DNA of 64,000 nt from Rhodococcoides kyotonense (lineage in GTDB: Bacteria; Actinomycetota; Actinomycetes; Mycobacteriales; Mycobacteriaceae): positions 186,001 to 250,000 of the forward strand of contig NZ_FZOW01000006.1 of NCBI RefSeq assembly GCF_900188125.1, written 5' to 3'. The number at the start of each line of letters is the position of its first letter. The first letter of the stretch is position 1. The position numbers were made by a program, and so were the translations under genes. Below, in pieces: positions 37,180 through 46,129 of this stretch. The notes under the pieces were generated by a model that was not told the DNA's origin, ran no database searches, and saw nothing but the letters and a program-made list of their open reading frames with translations.

Positions 37180-38120
37180 TACTTACGGCCTCCGTCGTCC
37201 GAGCCCGGAGCCGAAGCACCGAACAGCTTGATGAACACGAACGCGATGATGGCGACGCAGAAGAAGATCAGCACGCTGATCGCCGAGCCGAGTCCGAGAT
37301 TGAATGCACCGAACAGGTTGTCGTAACCGAGGATCGAGACCGATCCTGTGCCGTTGCTGCCCTTGGTCAACACGTAGATGTTGTCGAAGATGCGGAAGGC
37401 GTCGAGCGTGCGGAACAGCACCGCGACGAGGATCGCCGGTTTCATCAACGGAATTGTGATGCGTATCAACCGAGTCCATGCTCCGGCACCGTCGACCTGT
37501 GCGGCCTTCAGCAGATCGTCGGGCACCAGCGCCAAACCTGCGAGAAGCAGCAGAGCCATGAACGGCGTCGTCTTCCACACCTCGGCGAGTACGACGATCG
37601 CGAGCGACGGCAGTTGCTCGGTCAGCGGCGCGCTGCCGTCGGGAAGCAGATTGGCGAGGTAACCGGTGCCGGGCGTCCACGCGTAGTACCAGCTGTACGC
37701 AGCGGCGACGGTGACGATGCCGTACGGGATCAACACGACGGTTCGGACCAGTCCGCGCCCGAAGATGGTGCGGTGCATGATCAATGCGACCGCGAGTCCG
37801 AGTACGAACTCGATGATGACCGACACGATCGTGATACCGGCGGTGACGCCGAACGCCGTCCACCAGTACCCGTCGGACAGGACCGTGACGTAGTTGGACA
37901 GGCCGACGAATTGACGGTCGTCGGGGAATGCCAGGTTGTACTTCTGCAGGCTGAGCCAGAACGCGTAGACGATCGGATATCCGGTGACGGCGAGCATCAT
38001 GATCGCGGCAGGTGCGATCAGCAGAAGCCCGAGTCGACGCTCGGCCTTCTTGCCGTCGGACATCTGTTTCAGGACTGCTTCTTTGTCGATGCTCTCGCGC
38101 TCGGCGGTGGGTGCGCTCAT
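37179..38120 (-). CDS. sugA: Trehalose ABC importer permease SugA
   Basis: A 313-residue MalF-type permease. The EAA-type loop is [27 protein letters not shown], and the first TM is [26 protein letters not shown]. The ATG at 38118-38120 overlaps the lpqY stop (ATGA), so it was preferred to an upstream in-frame start inside lpqY. It partners SugB. Confidence 0.93.
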   Translation of the reverse strand: MSAPTAERESIDKEAVLKQMSDGKKAERRLGLLLIAPAAIMMLAVTGYPIVYAFWLSLQKYNLAFPDDRQFVGLSNYVTVLSDGYWWTAFGVTAGITIVSVIIEFVLGLAVALIMHRTIFGRGLVRTVVLIPYGIVTVAAAYSWYYAWTPGTGYLANLLPDGSAPLTEQLPSLAIVVLAEVWKTTPFMALLLLAGLALVPDDLLKAAQVDGAGAWTRLIRITIPLMKPAILVAVLFRTLDAFRIFDNIYVLTKGSNGTGSVSILGYDNLFGAFNLGLGSAISVLIFFCVAIIAFVFIKLFGASAPGSDDGGRK

Positions 38121-39487
38121 GGAATCAGCCCTTCGGAATTGACTGCCTTGGAGACGAGTTCGGCGAGCTTGTCGACGTCGGCGACCGGGTCGATGTTCTG
38201 AGGCGGATTGAGCGCGTCGGCGAGCAAGATCGAAATACTCTGGTACGCAGGCGAAACCGGCCTCACCGCGGCGTTCTCGATGGAGTCGAGCACGCCCTCC
38301 CACGCCGGGTAGACCGCCTGGAATTCAGGATCGGAGTACAGCGACTTCAGTACCGGTGGAACACCGCCGTTGACAGCGTTGTTGCGCTGGTTCTCCTCGT
38401 TGGTGAGGCACGCGACGGCCTCCCATGCGAGGTCCTCGTGCTGCGTGGTCTTGGCTACTCCGATGTTGAAGCCACCGATCGTGACCTTCGCGGGCGTATC
38501 GGGAATCACCGCGGGATACGGTGCGCTGCGGAACACTTCGGCGACCTTGGCGTCCTGCTGGTCGGCGGGAACATTCGTCAGGTCGAGGAACGGCACAGCC
38601 CCTGCTGCCGCGTTCTCCTTCAGACCGGGAAGCACGAACGGGTAGTTGACCTGGAACGCGGAGTTACCGGCTTCCATGCCCAGACGTGCTGTGGCTTCGT
38701 CGGTCTGCGAGATCGACGGGTCGTGCCCGTCGGCAGTCGCGACGCGTTTCATGATCTCGAGCGTCTTCTCCGTCGCGGCCCGATGCTCGGGTGTGTCGTT
38801 CAGCGTCACGGTCGTGCCGTCGTCGGCGACGACCTGGCCGCCTGCGCTGACGAGAAGACTGTTGAACCACACCATCAGGCCCTCGTACTGCTTGGCCTGC
38901 ACGCCGATGTACGCGGGCTTGCCCTGGGCCGCGTTGGCTTCGGCTTCGTCGATCATCTGATCCCACGTCTGCGGCGGTTGGCCGCCGGGAACCTGATCCG
39001 GGCGGTACCACAGGAGCTGCGTATTCGAGTTCAGCGGAACCGCGTACAGCTGGTCCTGCCACTCGGCCGTTGCGAGTGGGCCTTCCAAGGTCGCGCCGCT
39101 CTTCAGTTCCGCGGACAGGTCCTCCGGAACCGGCAACGCCCACCCTGCTTCGGCGAACTCGGCGGTCCAGACGACGTCGAGCGTCATCAGATCGAGCGAA
39201 TTGTCGTTGCCCGCGAGCCTGCGTGCCAACTGAAGTCGCTGATCGTTGGCGCTCTTGGGGAGCGTGCGCTGCTCCACCTTGTACCGGCCGTTCGACGCCG
39301 CGGTACACGCTTCTGCTGCTTGGGCATACTGTTCGGCGCCGTCGGCGGCGGTGTAGAAACTCAGCACCGGAGTGCCACCGTCCGACGATCCACACGCCGT
39401 GAGCAGCGGGCCGACGATCAGCGTGGCCGCTGCCAACACGCCTATCCTGGTTGCGTTTCTGGGCCTCGGACCACGCTGTCTCGGCAC
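38117..39487 (-). CDS. lpqY: Trehalose-binding lipoprotein LpqY
   Basis: 456 residues; signal sequence with lipobox LLTAC (C32), then a family 1 extracellular solute-binding fold (VLSFYTAADGAEQYAQAA, LDLMTLDVVWTAEFAEAGWA, NSNTQLLWYRPDQVP). First gene of the trehalose importer operon. In mycobacteria it captures trehalose released during mycolic-acid transfer and returns it to the cytosol. The GTG start precedes the arginine-rich n-region. Confidence 0.92.
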   Translation of the reverse strand: MPRQRGPRPRNATRIGVLAAATLIVGPLLTACGSSDGGTPVLSFYTAADGAEQYAQAAEACTAASNGRYKVEQRTLPKSANDQRLQLARRLAGNDNSLDLMTLDVVWTAEFAEAGWALPVPEDLSAELKSGATLEGPLATAEWQDQLYAVPLNSNTQLLWYRPDQVPGGQPPQTWDQMIDEAEANAAQGKPAYIGVQAKQYEGLMVWFNSLLVSAGGQVVADDGTTVTLNDTPEHRAATEKTLEIMKRVATADGHDPSISQTDEATARLGMEAGNSAFQVNYPFVLPGLKENAAAGAVPFLDLTNVPADQQDAKVAEVFRSAPYPAVIPDTPAKVTIGGFNIGVAKTTQHEDLAWEAVACLTNEENQRNNAVNGGVPPVLKSLYSDPEFQAVYPAWEGVLDSIENAAVRPVSPAYQSISILLADALNPPQNIDPVADVDKLAELVSKAVNSEGLIP

Positions 39488-39613
39488 TTCGCCTCCATAT
39501 ATTCGACTACCAGTGCAGTAAGTTCGTTATCTAGTGCCCTGCACGTAAAGAAACGTAACCGAATAGAGGGGCCTCGAGGCGAAATTGGGACTATTCCGTA
39601 ATACAGTCCAAAG

Positions 39614-40105
39614 TCAGAGCGACAGTTTCGCGAGCATGTCTCGCGCCTTCTCGGCGCTCTTCGGTTCGCACAGAACGTCGTAACGCCCCGCGACCAACTG
39701 CATGCTCGATGCGAAATCCCGTTGCCCCTTGGTTGCGGCGTACGGGATGGCCGTCGAAATGAGACCGAAGATTATGCCGCCGACGATGCCGATGACGAGT
39801 GCGCCCAGAATGTTGCCGTTGGTGAAGATTCCCAACACCAGGCCGAGGAAGACTCCGAGCCAGGCACCCGAAACAACTCCTCCACCAATGACTTTGGGCC
39901 ACGTCAAGCGACCGAGAACTCGCTCGACCTGCATGAGGTCGACGCCGACGATGGTCACGTCCTGCACCGAGAACTGTTGGTCGGACAAGTAGTCGACGGC
40001 CTTCTGCGCTTCTGCGTACGTCGGATAGGAACCGATCGGCCAGCCCGACGGCGGCGTCGGAAGCCCTTGGCCACCGCGGCCGGGTTGCGAAAGTGGGTTC
40101 GTCAT
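39614..40105 (-). CDS. General stress protein 17M-like membrane protein (Rv1234 type)
   Basis: 163 residues. A Pro/Gly-rich N-terminus, then a YflT/17M-like domain (GSYPTYAEAQKAVDYLSDQQFSVQDVTIVG), then two glycine-rich membrane segments (VVSGAWLGVFLGLVLGIF and ILGALVIGIVGGIIFGLI) and a short soluble tail. Same place next to lpqY as M. tuberculosis Rv1234. Role unknown. The CitE-like gene starts the minus-strand pair 17 bp upstream. Confidence 0.85.
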   Translation of the reverse strand: MTNPLSQPGRGGQGLPTPPSGWPIGSYPTYAEAQKAVDYLSDQQFSVQDVTIVGVDLMQVERVLGRLTWPKVIGGGVVSGAWLGVFLGLVLGIFTNGNILGALVIGIVGGIIFGLISTAIPYAATKGQRDFASSMQLVAGRYDVLCEPKSAEKARDMLAKLSL

Positions 40106-40122
40106 TCCCCTATTGTGCCTGG

Positions 40123-41082
40123 TTATGTCCGATTCGCGGCATCACTGCGTGTCATCGAAGCGGCGCGTCCCTTTGCCGAGACGACGAGAGCCATCTTGCG
40201 GCTGGCTTCGTCGATCATCTCGTCACCGAGCATGACCGCACCGCGTGCGCCGCCGGCTTCGGACGTGTGGAACTCATAGGCCTCGAGAATCTCCTCGGCC
40301 TTGTCGAAGTCCGCCTGGCGCGGGCTGAAGATCTCGTTCGCGGCGTCGATCTGCGTCGGATGCAGTACCCACTTGCCGTCGAAACCGAGGCCTGCGGTGC
40401 GCCCGGCCGCGCGTCGGAACGCGTCGAGGTCCCGTATCTGCAGGTACGGGCCGTCGATGGCCTGCAGACCATGCGTGCGCGCCGCGAGAAGAATGGTCAT
40501 CAGGATGTGGTGGTACGCGTCGCCCGTGTCGTACCCCTCGGGCTGTTCGCCGACGACGAGGGTGCGCATGTTGACGCTCGCCATCATGTCGGCAGGCCCG
40601 AACACCAGCGTCTGGACGCGCGGACTCGCGGTCGCGATGTCGTCGATGTTGCGCAGGCTTCTCGCGCTCTCGATCTGCGGCTCGATCCCGATGGCGCCGA
40701 CGTCGAGACCCGCGTTCTTCTCCACCTGCGTCAGCAGCAGGTCGAGCGCCTGAACATCCGACGCCGTCTCGACTTTCGGCAACAGAATCGCATCGAGGTT
40801 CGCGCCTGCGCCCGACACGACGTCGACGACGTCGAGGTACGTCCACGGCGTCGTCCAGTCGTTGACGCGTACGACCTTGATCTGGTTGCCCCAACCACCC
40901 GAGTTCAACGCATCGACGACGCGTCCGCGAGCCTCGGCTTTGGCGATCGGCGCGACGGCGTCCTCCAGATCGAGGAAGATCTCGTCGGCGGCGAGTCCTT
41001 TCGCCTTCTCGATCATCTTCGCGGAACTGCCGGGAACGGCGAGAACCGAACGACGAGAACGACCGATTTCCAACGCACTCAC
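40123..41082 (-). CDS. HpcH/HpaI aldolase / citrate lyase beta-like CoA-ester lyase
   Basis: A 319-residue CitE-like TIM barrel. RRSVLAVPGSSAKMIEKA at the N-terminus, DEIFLDLEDAVAP (metal-binding Asp/Glu), LPKVETASDVQAL, IGIEPQIESARSL and FGPADMMASVNM match malyl-CoA/citramalyl-CoA lyases; GKWVLHPTQIDAANEIFSP is the C-terminal signature. Length is close to Mcl1 (L-malyl-CoA/beta-methylmalyl-CoA lyase). It starts at GTG with a purine-rich leader, divergent from the MgtE-N/CBS gene. The exact CoA ester is not determinable. Confidence 0.88.
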   Translation of the reverse strand: MSALEIGRSRRSVLAVPGSSAKMIEKAKGLAADEIFLDLEDAVAPIAKAEARGRVVDALNSGGWGNQIKVVRVNDWTTPWTYLDVVDVVSGAGANLDAILLPKVETASDVQALDLLLTQVEKNAGLDVGAIGIEPQIESARSLRNIDDIATASPRVQTLVFGPADMMASVNMRTLVVGEQPEGYDTGDAYHHILMTILLAARTHGLQAIDGPYLQIRDLDAFRRAAGRTAGLGFDGKWVLHPTQIDAANEIFSPRQADFDKAEEILEAYEFHTSEAGGARGAVMLGDEMIDEASRKMALVVSAKGRAASMTRSDAANRT

Positions 41083-41141
41083 CTTCGCTGCACTCCCTAC
41101 GGATTCTCCGGATGGTCATTCGAGCCTCTAACCTTGCCATC

Positions 41142-42416
41142 ATGGCAGCACTGAGCAAGGTATTCGCGGCCAGGCTCGCAGGTCTGGTGGTTCTCGGACC
41201 GGACGGTGAATCGATCGGCCGGGTCCGCGATCTCGTGGTCACGATGAGGGTCGGGCGCGCGCAACCGCGTGTGCTCGGCTTGGTCGTCGAACTCGCCACG
41301 CGCCGAAGAATTTTCGTGCCCATGCTGCGAGTGACGAGCATCGAGCCCAACTCGGTGCAGCTCACCACCGGCAACGTCAGTCTTCGTCGATTCTCGCAGC
41401 GCGCGAACGAGATTCTGGTGTTCGCGCAGATTCTCGATTCGAAGGTGCGCGTCGACGATCCCGAACTCGAGGAACTGCACGACACCGATTCCGTCGTCGT
41501 CGACCTCGGTATCGAACTGACCCGAACGCGTGACTGGCTCGTCGCCCGCGTCGCCGTCCGACGCCTCCGGGGGCGCCTTGCTCGTCGTGGTGCGATGCAC
41601 GTCGTCGACTGGCAGCACGTGCAGGGGCTGACGCAGAACGCACTGTCGCTGCCGGGCCAAGGCGTCGCACAGTTGTTGATGCAGTTCGAGGACCTTCGGG
41701 CCGCCGACGTCGCGAACGCGATGCGTGAGCTACCGGTGAAGCGACGCATGGAGGTGGCTCTCGCGCTGGACGACGAACGTCTCGCCGACGTCGTGCAGGA
41801 GCTTCCCGACGACGACCAGGTCGAGATGATGCACTACCTCGGTAGTGAGCGCGGCGCCGACGTGCTCGAGGCCATGGATCCCGACGACGCCGCCGACCTT
41901 CTCGGTGAGCTGCCCGAGCCCGAGGCCGAGTCGCTGCTGCGCTTGATGGATCCCGAGGATTCCGCGCCGGTGCGTCGTCTGCTCGAGCACTCCCCCGACA
42001 CCGCCGGTGGCTTGATGACGACCGAGCCGGTCGTACTGTCCGCGTCGACGACGGTCGCCGAGGCCCTGGCTCGGGTGCGCAACCCGGACCTGACGCCTGC
42101 CCTGTCGTCGCTCGTGTTCGTCGTGCGTCCGCCGACGGCGACTCCGACGGGTGCGTATCTGGGCTGCGTCCACCTGCAGCAGTTGCTGCGCGAGCCGCCT
42201 GCCAGTCTGGTCGGCGGTGTCATCGACAAGGCGCTGCCGAGGTTGTCGCCCGAGGACAGCCTCACGGCCGTCACGCGATATTTCGCGACGTACAACCTCG
42301 TCTGTGGTCCCGTCGTGGACGACGAGGATCATCTGGTCGGCGCGGTCACCGTCGACGACGTGCTCGATCACCTCCTCCCCGAGGACTGGCGAGATCAGGA
42401 GGTAGCAGGACAGTGA
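41142..42416 (+). CDS. Soluble MgtE N-terminal/CBS domain protein (Rv1232c type)
   Basis: 424 residues. An N-terminal PRC-barrel-like segment (ARLAGLVVLGPDGESIGRVRDLVV) precedes MgtE-N armadillo-like repeats (DERLADVVQELPDDDQVEMM, MDPDDAADLLGELPEPEAESLLRLM) and a CBS pair (TTEPVVLSASTTVAEAL, then PEDSLTAVTRYFATYNLVCGPVVDD). There is no transmembrane channel domain, so it is a regulator or sensor rather than a Mg2+ channel. GTGA overlap with the DUF1003 gene indicates joint function. Confidence 0.9.
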   Translation: MAALSKVFAARLAGLVVLGPDGESIGRVRDLVVTMRVGRAQPRVLGLVVELATRRRIFVPMLRVTSIEPNSVQLTTGNVSLRRFSQRANEILVFAQILDSKVRVDDPELEELHDTDSVVVDLGIELTRTRDWLVARVAVRRLRGRLARRGAMHVVDWQHVQGLTQNALSLPGQGVAQLLMQFEDLRAADVANAMRELPVKRRMEVALALDDERLADVVQELPDDDQVEMMHYLGSERGADVLEAMDPDDAADLLGELPEPEAESLLRLMDPEDSAPVRRLLEHSPDTAGGLMTTEPVVLSASTTVAEALARVRNPDLTPALSSLVFVVRPPTATPTGAYLGCVHLQQLLREPPASLVGGVIDKALPRLSPEDSLTAVTRYFATYNLVCGPVVDDEDHLVGAVTVDDVLDHLLPEDWRDQEVAGQ

Positions 42417-42970
42417 AGGAATCCGCCCGCGCCCGGATGGACACCCCTCAGGGGTCACGCTTCTTCAACTGGCACCTCGACGTCGACCTCGGCAGTTCAG
42501 GAGAACGTGCTGCACGTTTCCTCGGCACCGGCCGCTATCTGGCGATTCAGACGATCATCGTCGTGGTCTGGATCTTCCTCAACGTCGCTGCAGTCCGACT
42601 GCAGTGGGACCCGTATCCCTTCATCCTGCTCAATCTCGCGTTCTCGACGCAGGCGGCCTACGCTGCGCCGCTGATCCTGCTCGCGCAGAACCGTCAGGAC
42701 GACCGCGACCGAGTGTCGCTCGAAGAGGACCGAGCGCGCGCTCAACAGACGAAAGCGGACACCGAATTCCTCGCGCGTGAGCTGGCGTCGCTGCGTCTGG
42801 CCGTCGGTGAGGTCGCCACTCGTGACTACCTGCGCCGCGAGCTCGACGAGATTCGCGAGATGCTGGAACAGATGACCGACCAGCCGCCGTCGTCGAAGAA
42901 GTCACGGAAGAAGTCGGGACGGCAGAATCAATCCGCCGAATCCATCCTGGGAGAGCATCCCGAACTGTAA
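42413..42970 (+). CDS. DUF1003 membrane protein
   Basis: 185 residues. Two TM helices (YLAIQTIIVVVWIFLNVAAV and FILLNLAFSTQAAYAAPLILLAQN) with the DUF1003 pattern NRQDDRDR after the second, then a charged coiled-coil-like tail (LARELASLRLAVGEVATRDYL) and a Lys/Ser-rich C-terminus. It is coupled to the MgtE-N/CBS gene by GTGA, as in Rv1232c-Rv1231c. Function unknown; cation-linked by context. Confidence 0.92.
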   Translation: MKESARARMDTPQGSRFFNWHLDVDLGSSGERAARFLGTGRYLAIQTIIVVVWIFLNVAAVRLQWDPYPFILLNLAFSTQAAYAAPLILLAQNRQDDRDRVSLEEDRARAQQTKADTEFLARELASLRLAVGEVATRDYLRRELDEIREMLEQMTDQPPSSKKSRKKSGRQNQSAESILGEHPEL

Positions 42971-42981
42971 CGTGTGTCAGA

Positions 42982-43965
42982 ATGCGGACCCGGGGGAGAA
43001 TTCGCAGGCGATCGAGCGCTCCCGTCGTGTGCGCAATCGTCGTCGGCGGAATCGCCGGAGCCGCCGCATCGGCATCCATGTCCGTCGTCGAACCGCCTGT
43101 TCCGGTCGTCGCTCCGGCACCTCTTCCGCCGTCTGAAACGGTGCCCGGCCTGGCCGCGCCCGCTCCCCGGCCGGAACAGTCCCTGAGCGCGCCGGAGCCC
43201 GAGGAACCCGAGCCTCCTCCCGAGCAGCCCCGCACCGTCGCGGTGCGGGCGCCGACTCTCGACGCCATCGGCATTCCCGACGCGATCGCCGCCGCGTACC
43301 GGGACACGGAAGCTGCGATGGCGTCGGAATCCCCGTCGTGCCATCTGCCGTGGCAGCTTCTCGCCGGCATCGGGCAGGTCGAGTCCGGGCATGCGCACAA
43401 CGGACAGATCGACGACGACGGCACAACCGTCACCCGCATCCTCGGACCCGTTCTGGACGGCCGCCGGGCGGGCCACAGCGTGATCCTCGACACGGACCGA
43501 GGAACCCTGGACGGCGACACCGAACACGACCGAGCCGTCGGGCCGATGCAGTTCATTCCCTCCACGTGGGCTCGGTACGCATCCGACGGTAACGACGACG
43601 AGATCTCCGACCCCAACAACATCCACGACGCCACCCTCGCGGCAGGCCGTTACCTGTGTTCCGGCGGCCTGGACCTGTCCGATCCGGCCGACGAGACCGC
43701 GGCGCTGCTGCGCTACAACAACTCCCCCGTCTACGTCACGGACGTGCTCGCGTGGTCCCAGGCGTATCGACTGGGCGGTGACTCGGTGACGGGAGTGCCG
43801 ACGGATGTCGTGGCACCCGTCGTCGACGAAGTCCCGACGCCCACGCCCGAGACACGGGCCGCGCCGCCACCCGACACGCCGACGCCACCTCCCATGGCCA
43901 TTCTGGTGTTGCCGCCTCTGCCACCCTTGCCCTGTGTGATCTTCTGTCCACCGCCTGTGCGTTGA
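42982..43965 (+). CDS. Secreted lytic murein transglycosylase 1 (Rv1230c type)
   Basis: 327 residues. A signal/anchor (APVVCAIVVGGIAGAAASA), a Pro/Glu-rich linker, then a lysozyme-like SLT_2 domain. The catalytic Glu is E134 in LLAGIGQVESGHAHN; RAVGPMQFIPSTWARYASDGN is the second signature. The C-terminus is Pro/Thr-rich. It cleaves the MurNAc-GlcNAc bond of peptidoglycan to give anhydro ends. ATG, 12 bp after the DUF1003 stop. Confidence 0.92.
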   Translation: MRTRGRIRRRSSAPVVCAIVVGGIAGAAASASMSVVEPPVPVVAPAPLPPSETVPGLAAPAPRPEQSLSAPEPEEPEPPPEQPRTVAVRAPTLDAIGIPDAIAAAYRDTEAAMASESPSCHLPWQLLAGIGQVESGHAHNGQIDDDGTTVTRILGPVLDGRRAGHSVILDTDRGTLDGDTEHDRAVGPMQFIPSTWARYASDGNDDEISDPNNIHDATLAAGRYLCSGGLDLSDPADETAALLRYNNSPVYVTDVLAWSQAYRLGGDSVTGVPTDVVAPVVDEVPTPTPETRAAPPPDTPTPPPMAILVLPPLPPLPCVIFCPPPVR

Positions 43966-44062
43966 TAACGGCAAGGTAACGGAAACGTCTCGAATCATGT
44001 AGCCTCGACTCCGGTTCAGGTACGGAGGCCCAGAATTTTGGGCAATTTGGAGGTAGCGAGGC

Positions 44063-44926
44063 GTGGGACGTCACAGAAAAGCATCGAATTCCAAAGCTCG
44101 CCGGAATTCGGTGATTGCTCTGACAGGACTGGTCCCCGCCGGGCTCGTCACCGCCGCAACGTCGGCAGGAGCCACGGAACACATTCCGTTCATGACGTCG
44201 TCGTCCGTCGAGTCAGCCGAGCCGGTCGCCGAGACGCCTCAGCCGATCGCAGAGGAAACCGACGCACAGCCTGTCGCCCAGGCGGAGCAACCCGTCGCCC
44301 AGGAAGCGCCTGTTCCAGAGCCTGCACCCGCTGTCGCTCCGACACCCGAGTTGCCGACCAACCTCGCATCGAGCCCGATCGCGATCCCGACGGTCAACGT
44401 CTCGGCATACAAGAACGCCGAAGCGATTCTCGCGAAGGAACAGCCGGGATGCGGCATCAGCTGGACGATCATCGCCGGAATCGGTCGCGTCGAATCCACG
44501 CACGCCAACAACGGCAAGGCCGACGAACTCGGCGAGCTGCTCGAGCCGATCCTCGGACCGCGACTCGACGGATCACTGTCCGGTAACAACGTCATCGCGG
44601 ACACCGACGGCGGCGCCCTCGACGGAGACCCGCACTACGACCGCGCAGTCGGCCCCATGCAGTTCCTGCCCGAAACATGGAACCGCTACCACGCCGACGG
44701 CAACGGCGACGGCATCTCCGATCCACAGAACCTGTACGACGCGGCCCTGGCCACCGGCAAGTACCTGTGCGACGGCGACCTGAACCTGCGCGATCTGGGA
44801 CAGACCACCAAGGCGATCCTGCGCTACAACAACTCGATGGCCTACGTCGCCAACGTGCTCGCATGGTCGACGGGATACTCCACCGGAATCGTCCCCACGT
44901 CGGATCAGTTGCCACGCATTCATTAA
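44063..44926 (+). CDS. Secreted lytic murein transglycosylase 2
   Basis: 287 residues; begins MGRHRK with a signal segment (VIALTGLVPAGLVTAATSAGA), then a Glu/Pro/Ala linker (50-100) and the same SLT_2 domain as its neighbour, with catalytic Glu144 (IAGIGRVESTHANN) and RAVGPMQFLPETWNRYHADGN. No long C-terminal tail. GTG start with GGAGG 11 bp upstream; its own promoter region of 97 bp. A tandem paralogue of the previous gene. Confidence 0.92.
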   Translation: MGRHRKASNSKARRNSVIALTGLVPAGLVTAATSAGATEHIPFMTSSSVESAEPVAETPQPIAEETDAQPVAQAEQPVAQEAPVPEPAPAVAPTPELPTNLASSPIAIPTVNVSAYKNAEAILAKEQPGCGISWTIIAGIGRVESTHANNGKADELGELLEPILGPRLDGSLSGNNVIADTDGGALDGDPHYDRAVGPMQFLPETWNRYHADGNGDGISDPQNLYDAALATGKYLCDGDLNLRDLGQTTKAILRYNNSMAYVANVLAWSTGYSTGIVPTSDQLPRIH

Positions 44927-44935
44927 CATGGCCTG

Positions 44936-46072
44936 ATGGCAGTACTGACGGAATCCGACGTTCGAGGCGCGCTCGCGAAAGTCATCGATCCGGAAATTCG
45001 CAAACCGATCACCGACCTCGGAATGGTCAAGGGCATCACGATCGGTGACGGAGGTGCCGTCGAGGTAGGCATCTATCTCACCACCGCAGGCTGCCCGATG
45101 AAGACCGAGATCAGCGACCGCGTCACCAAGGCCGTCGCGGACGTCGCCGGAGTCGGCACCATCAGCGTCGAGCTCGACGTCATGAACGACGAACAGCGCA
45201 CCGAGCTCCGCAGATCTCTGCGTGGCGATTCGGCGGAACCGGTGATCCCGTTCGCGCAGCCGGGCTCGCTGACGCGGGTGTACGCGGTCGCGTCGGGCAA
45301 GGGTGGCGTCGGCAAGTCCTCGGTCACCGTGAATCTCGCTGCGTCGCTTGCGAAACGGGGGCTGTCGGTCGGAGTGCTCGACGCCGACATCTACGGCCAC
45401 TCGGTGCCTCGCATGCTCGGCAACGACGCGAAGCCGACGCAGGTCGAGAAGATGATCATGCCGCCGCAGGCACACGACGTGAAGTTCATCTCGATCGCGC
45501 AGTTCACCTCGGGCAACACCCCCGTCGTCTGGCGCGGACCGATGTTGCACCGCGCGCTGCAGCAGTTCCTCGCCGACGTCTTCTGGGGCGATCTCGACGT
45601 GTTGCTCCTCGATCTGCCGCCCGGTACGGGCGATATCGCGATCTCCGTCGCGCAGCTCATCCCCGGCGCCGAGATTCTCGTCGTCACGACGCCGCAGCAG
45701 GCTGCCGCCGAGGTCGCCGAACGCGCGGGAGCCATTGCGCTGCAGACCCGTCAGAGGATCGCGGGCGTCGTCGAGAACATGTCGTGGCTCGAATTGCCCG
45801 ACGGCACACGCATGGACATCTTCGGAACCGGCGGCGGACAGGACGTCTCGGATCGACTGACCAAGGCCGTCGGCGCCAAAGTGCCTCTGCTGGGCCAGAT
45901 TCCACTCGACACGGCAGTGCGAGAGGGAGGTGACGCGGGAACTCCCATCGTTCTCGCAGCACCGGAGACGCCTGCGGCGCAGGCCTTGGAATCGGTCGCC
46001 AAGAAGCTCGCAGTCCGAGAGCGGGGCCTGGTCGGAATGTCCTTGGGCATCGACACGACGCGGCATCTGTGA
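44936..46072 (+). CDS. mrp: Mrp/ApbC-family P-loop ATPase with N-terminal MIP18 domain
   Basis: 378 residues. MIP18/DUF59 domain (1-90, with TAGCPMKTEI, C53), deviant Walker A GKGGVGKSS, and ILVVTTPQQAAAEVAERAG of the MinD/Mrp fold. Family members carry Fe-S clusters to apoproteins. C53 is the only cysteine in the protein: the usual C-x2-C after ENMS is replaced by ENMSWLELPDG, so a canonical bridging cluster site is absent. It follows the transglycosylase by 9 bp; same order as Rv1230c-Rv1229c. Confidence 0.93.
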   Translation: MAVLTESDVRGALAKVIDPEIRKPITDLGMVKGITIGDGGAVEVGIYLTTAGCPMKTEISDRVTKAVADVAGVGTISVELDVMNDEQRTELRRSLRGDSAEPVIPFAQPGSLTRVYAVASGKGGVGKSSVTVNLAASLAKRGLSVGVLDADIYGHSVPRMLGNDAKPTQVEKMIMPPQAHDVKFISIAQFTSGNTPVVWRGPMLHRALQQFLADVFWGDLDVLLLDLPPGTGDIAISVAQLIPGAEILVVTTPQQAAAEVAERAGAIALQTRQRIAGVVENMSWLELPDGTRMDIFGTGGGQDVSDRLTKAVGAKVPLLGQIPLDTAVREGGDAGTPIVLAAPETPAAQALESVAKKLAVRERGLVGMSLGIDTTRHL

Positions 46073-46129
46073 CTCGCCCGACAACCTGAGACTTGCCTGA
46101 GAGCCGCTCTTGGATGAAGAGTGGCACTC

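Noticed and set aside
41142..42416. MgtE magnesium channel
   Set aside because: It has MgtE-N and CBS domains but no transmembrane segments, so it cannot be the channel.
43966..44062. c-di-AMP (ydaO-type) riboswitch before transglycosylase 2
   Set aside because: The leader has GGAGGCCCA and TTTTGGGC reminiscent of part of the motif, but only 97 bp are available and the rest of the conserved core is missing.
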